A DNA stretch of 64,000 nt from Enterococcus quebecensis (GTDB lineage Bacteria; Bacillota; Bacilli; Lactobacillales; Enterococcaceae), in NCBI RefSeq assembly GCF_001730365.1, contig NZ_MIKB01000015.1:124001-188000 (forward strand), read 5' to 3'. Of the stretch, positions 59,236 to 64,000 are shown in pieces. The stretch's first letter is position 1, and each line of letters starts with the position of its first letter. The notes beneath the pieces were generated by a model that did no database searches, was not told the DNA's origin, and was given only the letters and a program-made list of their open reading frames with translations. Both the position numbers and the translations under genes were made by a program.

Positions 59236-60050
59236 AACCAATCCACCATCCTTTCTTCAGTCAAATACTCATTCGGTACATCAACGCCACGTTGTTTTAA
59301 CGCTATTTTCAATTTTTCTGGGAATGGCAAATCTAAGCCCATCTGGATCAGTTCAGTTCCAGCAGAGAAAATGTCTGCTGGTGTGCCTTCCCCTACAAGT
59401 TCTCCTTGCTTCATCACTAAAATTCGATTAGCATTCGCCGCTTCATCAATATCATGGGTAATTGAAATCACGGTCAAATTGCTTTCTTCTTTGATTTTCT
59501 TGATTGTGGTAATAACTTCTTCTCGTCCTTCTGGATCAAGCATGCTTGTGGCTTCATCTAAAATGATAATATCTGGGCGCAAAGCAACAACGCCTGCAAT
59601 TGCAACTCGTTGTTTTTGACCGCCTGATAAACGAGCTGGTTCACGTGTAGCAAAAGAATTCATTCGAACCTTTTCTAACGCATCTTTGACTCTCTCAAGC
59701 ATTTCATCGCGAGGAATCCCTTGGTTCTCTAATCCGAATGCGACATCATCTTCTACGGTTGATCCCACGAACTGATTATCTGGATTTTGAAAAACCATTC
59801 CTACCATACGACGGATATCCCAAACGTTGTCTTCATTTAGTTCCTTACCGCCAACAGCAATACTACCGGAAGCTGGTAACAGTAATCCGTTAATGGTTTT
59901 TGCCAGCGTTGATTTTCCTGACCCATTATGTCCAATAATTGCAATCCACTCACCTTGTTGGATGGAAAATGATACATCTTTCAAAGCGGGAGAAGCATCT
60001 TCAGGTTGATAGTTAAAATCGATATTTTTTAATTCAATGATCGGTTGCAT
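59211..60050 (-). CDS. ecfA1: ECF transporter ATP-binding component A1
   Basis: 279 aa. Walker A is GHNGSGKST, the signature is LSGGQKQR and Walker B is [12 protein letters not shown], with the C-terminal extension typical of EcfA1. It pairs with EcfA2 and EcfT. ATG 60050 has GGGAG upstream; the ATG at 60065 is less likely. In most Firmicutes this gene directly follows rplQ, but here two unrelated genes lie between. Confidence 0.95.
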   Translation of the reverse strand: MQPIIELKNIDFNYQPEDASPALKDVSFSIQQGEWIAIIGHNGSGKSTLAKTINGLLLPASGSIAVGGKELNEDNVWDIRRMVGMVFQNPDNQFVGSTVEDDVAFGLENQGIPRDEMLERVKDALEKVRMNSFATREPARLSGGQKQRVAIAGVVALRPDIIILDEATSMLDPEGREEVITTIKKIKEESNLTVISITHDIDEAANANRILVMKQGELVGEGTPADIFSAGTELIQMGLDLPFPEKLKIALKQRGVDVPNEYLTEERMVDWLWTSVLNK

Positions 60051-60215
60051 CGCGTACTCCCTCAATTATTTAGTCTTACTAACACTAACAAAAAATCAGT
60101 ATTTTTTCAATCATCTCTTCTTATCTTTGCACTAAGCTCTATTATAACAAAATAAGACCCGTTATGTGAATTCTTATCTGTCAAGACAGAAAGTTTTTTG
60201 ATAGTTCATTCCATT

Positions 60216-60257
60216 ATAAAAAAATAGAACAAAACTAAGAAGCTAGTTTTGTTCTAT
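60216..60257 (-). terminator. Terminator of the M20 amidohydrolase gene
   Basis: Perfect 14-bp stem ATAGAACAAAACTA/TAGTTTTGTTCTAT (60224-60237, 60244-60257) followed by a U run on the minus strand. Confidence 0.85.
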
Positions 60258-60278
60258 CCTATACGTTTAGATAATTAT

Positions 60279-61448
60279 CTATTGATTTAAATACTCAAAT
60301 GCGTATTGGGCATATAGTTCCGCACCAATTTCCATTGCATCTTCATCTACATTGAATCGTCCGTGATGATGAGCCCACTGTGTATCTTTTTCTGGATTTC
60401 CACAACCGACTAAAGCAAAACACCCTGAAGTATTTTCAGTGAAATAACTAAAGTCTTCTCCACCAGTAGTTGGTGGTTCTTGGATAAGTGCTTCTTTACC
60501 AAAGTTTTCTTCAATGATTCCCTGAGCAAATAATGCATCTACTTCATCATTGATCACAGGAACTGTTCCGTAACTATAATCTACTGCAGCAGTTCCACCG
60601 TACATCGCTGCTGTTTGCTCTGCATAACGCTTCAAAGCATTCTCTACACGATTACGTGTCTCAATGCTAAAACACCGAACTGTTCCTTCTAAACGAGCAT
60701 TTTCAGCGATGACATTAAAACGTGTCCCCACATCCATTTTCCCCACCGTCACAACTACTGGATCTAAGGGATTTGTCTCTCTGGAAACAACAGCCTGTAC
60801 ATTCATAACGAAGGAAGAAGCGATCACTGCAGCATCCACACAAGCGTCAGGCATGGCACCATGTCCGCCTCGTCCTTTAAAATCAATTGAAAAAATATCC
60901 GCTGATGCAAATGATGAACCAACAACACAAGAAGCTGTTCCAGAAGGCATTTGTGACCAGATATGGATTCCAAAAACATCATCCACTCCTTCAACCGCTC
61001 CTTGAGCTACCATAGCTTTAGCACCTTGAGCATTTTCTTCTGATGGCTGGAAAATAAATCGAACTGTTCCTTTGATCTCATTTTGAACTTCTTTCAATGC
61101 TTTCGCAGCTGTCAAAAGCATCGCTGTATGTGCATCATGTCCACATGCATGCATTTTTCCATCTTCTAATGATTTATATGAGATTCCATCGTTTAATTCT
61201 TGAACAGGCAAAGCATCCATATCTGCACGTAACGCAACTGTTTTACCCGGTTGTCCACCGACTAAGTTTGCAATAATTCCTGTCGGTTCAGTTTTACGAT
61301 AAGGAATACCGATCTTATCTAACGCTTCCGCAACTCTTTCAGTTGTTCTAAATTCTTCAAATTGTAACTCTGGATGTTGATGTAAATCTCTTCTAAAATC
61401 AATCATTTCTTCTTTATATTTTTGAATCAAAGTGTTTATTTCTTTCAT
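60279..61448 (-). CDS. M20-family metal amidohydrolase (aminoacylase/hippuricase-like)
   Basis: 389 aa. M20D motifs in order are DLHQHPELQFEEFRT, ALRADMDALPV, MHACGHDAHTAML (metal-binding His and Asp), FQPSEENAQGAKAM (catalytic Glu pair), GRGGHGAMPDACVDA and PPTTGGEDFSYF. These enzymes remove N-acyl groups from amino acids or split small amides such as hippurate or N-acetyl-diaminopimelate. It is 15 nt downstream of a membrane transporter gene, which suggests uptake and hydrolysis of the same compound. Confidence 0.9.
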   Translation of the reverse strand: MKEINTLIQKYKEEMIDFRRDLHQHPELQFEEFRTTERVAEALDKIGIPYRKTEPTGIIANLVGGQPGKTVALRADMDALPVQELNDGISYKSLEDGKMHACGHDAHTAMLLTAAKALKEVQNEIKGTVRFIFQPSEENAQGAKAMVAQGAVEGVDDVFGIHIWSQMPSGTASCVVGSSFASADIFSIDFKGRGGHGAMPDACVDAAVIASSFVMNVQAVVSRETNPLDPVVVTVGKMDVGTRFNVIAENARLEGTVRCFSIETRNRVENALKRYAEQTAAMYGGTAAVDYSYGTVPVINDEVDALFAQGIIEENFGKEALIQEPPTTGGEDFSYFTENTSGCFALVGCGNPEKDTQWAHHHGRFNVDEDAMEIGAELYAQYAFEYLNQ

Positions 61449-61463
61449 CTGATTTCCTCATTT

Positions 61464-62666
61464 CTATAAACTCAGTAAAATACTCGAAAAGATTCCTGCT
61501 AGTATAACAGATACAATCGTGACAGTTATAAATCCAGCAACTAGCATCGGCGGCATCATATGGCTTGTCAATGCTTCTTTTTCTTTTTCATCTTCCGTTA
61601 ATGACTGAATGACTTCATTCGTAATAATATAATCTGCTGGAAAGCCATATAAGGCTGTCAGAGATACTGCAAATGCCATTTCTTTACTAACGCCCAATAG
61701 TCTTCCAACAACAGCAGAAAAGACATACATTCCAATAACACCTACAATAATAATCCCTACCATTGGCACCAATAATTCTTCTAACATCTCAGGTGTCGCT
61801 TTTTTTAAGCCATCAAAAATAAACAGCATTAATCCTAAAATAGCAAATCCAAAACTATTTGCTTTTTTCAGCGGTTGTTTTTCCAGAAATCCTACTGAAG
61901 AAGCAACAACACCAAAGAATAAGCATAAAACAAATGGACTAATCGTTAGAAAAGATGCGCAGAATACAGAGACATAATACGCTAGTAAAGCTACAATTGC
62001 TAAACGAAAGATTCGTGAAAAATCAGTATGATACTTTTTAGGTATTTTATTAAACAATTTTGGGGTATCTTCATCCAACGTCTCAGTTTGATTATTCTCT
62101 TCCTCATGAGTTGGTGTCCATTCACCACTACGATATTTTTCAAGCATTCGCTTTCCTTCTTTTTTCAGCATAATAGACGTTAAAGGATATCCAGCAAAAC
62201 CTTGCATGACATAAATCAAAATGGCTAATACCGATAATGATGTTAGCCCTGCCGTTTGAGCTGCTTCTGACATAATCAATGACGAAACTACCCCACCAAC
62301 TAATGGAGGTACTGCTACTAAGACGGTTTTAAAATCAAACATCAATGATCCCACTGTCAATAATAATACAACAATGCCTAAAATCCCTGAAAGTGTGATT
62401 ACGATGGTTTTCCATTGATTTGCTAGTTCTTTAATCGATAATAATGTCCCCATGTTAGTAATCAGCAGATACATCAATAATGTAGCAACTACAGGTGGTA
62501 TACCTGCAATCTCAACGATATTCTCTGGGAAAAATGTCCAATAACCAATAATAAATAATACTGCACAAACAAAAACGGATGAAATCCACGCTTTTGTCTT
62601 AGTTGATACAACGTCTCCGATATATAATATCCCCATCAGTAACGTAAAAGCTGTCATTTGTGCCAT
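61464..62666 (-). CDS. Polytopic membrane transporter, family uncertain
   Basis: 400 aa with about ten membrane helices, in two halves separated by a hydrophilic loop (~178-215, with acidic cluster EEENNQTETLDEDTP). Segments such as LLITNMGTLLSIKEL, PPLVGGVVSSLIMSEAAQTAG and SLTALYGFPADYIITNEVI suggest a secondary carrier of the glutamate- or carboxylate-type ion transporter superfamily. I cannot name the family. Paired with the M20 amidohydrolase gene, so it probably carries an acylated amino acid, peptide or the product. Confidence 0.72.
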   Translation of the reverse strand: MAQMTAFTLLMGILYIGDVVSTKTKAWISSVFVCAVLFIIGYWTFFPENIVEIAGIPPVVATLLMYLLITNMGTLLSIKELANQWKTIVITLSGILGIVVLLLTVGSLMFDFKTVLVAVPPLVGGVVSSLIMSEAAQTAGLTSLSVLAILIYVMQGFAGYPLTSIMLKKEGKRMLEKYRSGEWTPTHEEENNQTETLDEDTPKLFNKIPKKYHTDFSRIFRLAIVALLAYYVSVFCASFLTISPFVLCLFFGVVASSVGFLEKQPLKKANSFGFAILGLMLFIFDGLKKATPEMLEELLVPMVGIIIVGVIGMYVFSAVVGRLLGVSKEMAFAVSLTALYGFPADYIITNEVIQSLTEDEKEKEALTSHMMPPMLVAGFITVTIVSVILAGIFSSILLSL

Positions 62667-62785
62667 GTTACTCCCCCTTTAAAACTCCTCTTCTTTTATC
62701 AGAAAATTCCGACTAATAAAAGTATACTAAAATTTACACCCAGATGCAATAACATAACAATGATAATTGATTTTTACTGTTTGAA

Positions 62786-62816
62786 ACAAAAAAGCCCTAA
62801 GAATAAATTCTTAGGA
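62786..62816 (-). terminator. Terminator of the rpoA-rplQ operon
   Basis: 9-bp stem CCTAAGAAT/ATTCTTAGG (62796-62804, 62807-62815), followed on the minus strand by GCTTTTTTG. It lies after the candidate L17 downstream element. Confidence 0.82.
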
Positions 62817-62824
62817 CAAAAAAA

Positions 62825-62935
62825 TACACCTTATCATATGATGAGTGCTCCCCTGCCGAATAAATCCGACAGGGAAAGCGTTGAGCTAGACTAGGAGTCG
62901 CCTCCAACATCATAACACTCTAAAAGAATCATCTA
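62825..62935 (-). ncRNA. Candidate L17 downstream element in the 3' end of the rplQ transcript
   Basis: Lactobacillales carry a conserved RNA (L17DE) just after rplQ. Here the 3' region forms a GGAG-TCG-CCTCC-type hairpin near 62893-62905 and an 8-bp hairpin CCCTGTCG/CGGCAGGG in minus sense (62851-62858, 62867-62874), and then the operon terminator. The identification rests on position and hairpins, not on a model search. Confidence 0.55.
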
Positions 62936-62956
62936 TAAAGTGACGGTATAGTTTGA

Positions 62957-63340
62957 TTATTTAACAAATTCGATAATTACCATTGGTGCTGCATCTCCGC
63001 GTCTTGGTTCTGTCTTCAAGATACGAGTGTAACCACCTTGGCGTTCTGCGTAACGAGGTGCAAGATCATTGAATAACTTTTGTAAAGCTGATTCAACAAC
63101 GATTGCTTCGTTCTCTTCACGTACGCTAGCAACTTCATTACGTACAAAAGTAGCTGCTTGACGACGAGCATGAAGATCTCCACGTTTGCCTAAAGTAATC
63201 ATTTTTTCTGTTGTAGAACGAACTTCTTTCGCACGAGCTTCAGTCGTAACGATACGTTCATTGATAATTAAATCAGTAGTTAAGTCACGCAACATTGCCT
63301 TACGTTGGCTTGATGTGCGTCCTAATTTACGATAACCCAC
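62957..63340 (-). CDS. rplQ: 50S ribosomal protein L17
   Basis: 127 aa, the family length. Opening [20 protein letters not shown] and [25 protein letters not shown] are diagnostic for L17 near the ribosomal exit tunnel. It follows rpoA by 27 nt as in all Firmicutes. Confidence 0.98.
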   Translation of the reverse strand: MGYRKLGRTSSQRKAMLRDLTTDLIINERIVTTEARAKEVRSTTEKMITLGKRGDLHARRQAATFVRNEVASVREENEAIVVESALQKLFNDLAPRYAERQGGYTRILKTEPRRGDAAPMVIIEFVK

Positions 63341-63367
63341 GTTGGTTTTCCTCCTTCGTAAAAAGTA

Positions 63368-64000
63368 TTAATCGTCTTTACGTAAGCCTAAACCTAAATC
63401 ATGTAGTTTTAGTTTAACCTCTTCAAGAGATTTACGACCTAAATTACGTACTTTGATCATTTCTGGTTCAGATTTATTTGTAAGTTCTTGTACAGTGTTA
63501 ATACCTGCACGTTTTAAACAGTTGTATGAACGAACAGACAAGTCTAGTTCTTCGATGGTCATTTCTAGCATTTTTTCTTTTTGTGTTTCTTCTTTTTCAA
63601 CCATGATTTCAGCGTTTTTCGCTTCATCAGTAAGGTTAACAAAGATGTCTAAATGCTCCGTCATAATCTTAGCAGCTAAGCTAAGGGCTTCTTGAGGAAT
63701 GATTGAACCATCAGTCCATATTTCCATTGTTAATTTGTCGAAGTCATCACGACGACCAACACGAGTGTTTTCTACTTGGTAGTTTACACGGCGAACTGGT
63801 GTATAGATGGAATCAACAGGGAGAACACCAATTGGCATATCTTCCTTTTTGTTTTCGTCTGCTTGAACATAGCCACGACCAGGTTTCACTGTTAAGCGAG
63901 CATGGAAAGTAGCTCCTTCAGAGACACTACAGATAATTAAATCTTTATTCAAGATCTCAACATCGCTGTCAACGATAATATCGCCAGCAGTTACTGTAGC
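63368..64000 (-). CDS. rpoA: RNA polymerase alpha subunit, 5' part outside the window
   Basis: The frame is open from the window edge ([25 protein letters not shown]) to the stop. It contains the end of the assembly domain, a linker and the complete C-terminal domain ([42 protein letters not shown]), which binds UP elements and activators. Confidence 0.98.
   Translation of the reverse strand, partial: ATVTAGDIIVDSDVEILNKDLIICSVSEGATFHARLTVKPGRGYVQADENKKEDMPIGVLPVDSIYTPVRRVNYQVENTRVGRRDDFDKLTMEIWTDGSIIPQEALSLAAKIMTEHLDIFVNLTDEAKNAEIMVEKEETQKEKMLEMTIEELDLSVRSYNCLKRAGINTVQELTNKSEPEMIKVRNLGRKSLEEVKLKLHDLGLGLRKDD

Noticed and set aside
62881-62910. Possible tRNA-like sequence after rplQ
   Set aside because: Only short hairpins; no T-loop GTTCGA or cloverleaf. 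Better explained as a 3' leader-type RNA element.

Overview
The window is AT-rich chromosomal DNA from a low-GC Gram-positive coccus, most likely a species of Enterococcus. The evidence is a WxL surface-protein operon, two Mga-type regulators, SprE-like glutamyl endopeptidases, an EfrEF-like exporter with a MerR regulator, and the rpoA-rplQ ... ecfA1-ecfA2-ecfT-truA ribosomal-operon end with a probable L17 downstream element. There are no rRNA or tRNA genes, insertion sequences, phage genes or CRISPR arrays.

Layout. 1-4938 (minus strand): the end of a LysM protein, then a tight operon of a D/Y-repeat coiled-coil protein, a secreted GH73 glucosaminidase with two LysM domains, and an unknown 408-aa protein. 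5877-10041 (minus): a P1B-4 metal ATPase behind a palindrome-rich promoter, an oligopeptide-binding lipoprotein and an OsmC protein. 10588-13446: a solitary WxL protein with a ricin-like lectin region. 13521-18312: a thioredoxin-like protein, and a MerR regulator divergent from a heterodimeric ABC exporter. 18313-19816: non-coding DNA with a tandemly duplicated, covarying structured-RNA element. 19817-23647: two paralogous V8-type proteases, the second shortened and followed by fossil sequence of its lost 3' part. 23875-26560: a lysine riboswitch driving an ABC amino-acid transporter. 26599-30310: an AraC regulator divergent from a MupG-like hydrolase and a PTS EIIC permease. 30440-31721: LOG and histidine-phosphatase genes.

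31888-36082 (minus) is the most unusual region. It holds a small secreted protein, a large beta-helix adhesin and a single-pass membrane protein. The two secreted proteins share a C-terminal domain that is not WxL, so the cluster looks like a parallel to a WxL system. 36363-40639: MazG-like, GNAT, BrnQ and Mga-like genes. 40806-54850 (minus): a WxL operon (large WxL adhesin, short YPSTG-anchored protein, two small WxL proteins, DUF916/DUF3324 protein, membrane protein, a signal-peptidase paralogue lacking both catalytic residues, an active signal peptidase, a YfhO membrane protein), with an atypical OmpR-type regulator and an Mga-like regulator upstream. 55334-56734: glutamate decarboxylase. 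56806-64000 (minus): truA, ecfT, ecfA2, ecfA1, an M20 amidohydrolase, a membrane transporter, rplQ and partial rpoA.

Common themes are cell-surface construction (wall hydrolases, WxL and WxL-like proteins, signal peptidases, YfhO), secreted proteolysis, peptide and amino-acid uptake, and stress or export functions. All functions are inferred from sequence motifs and gene context.
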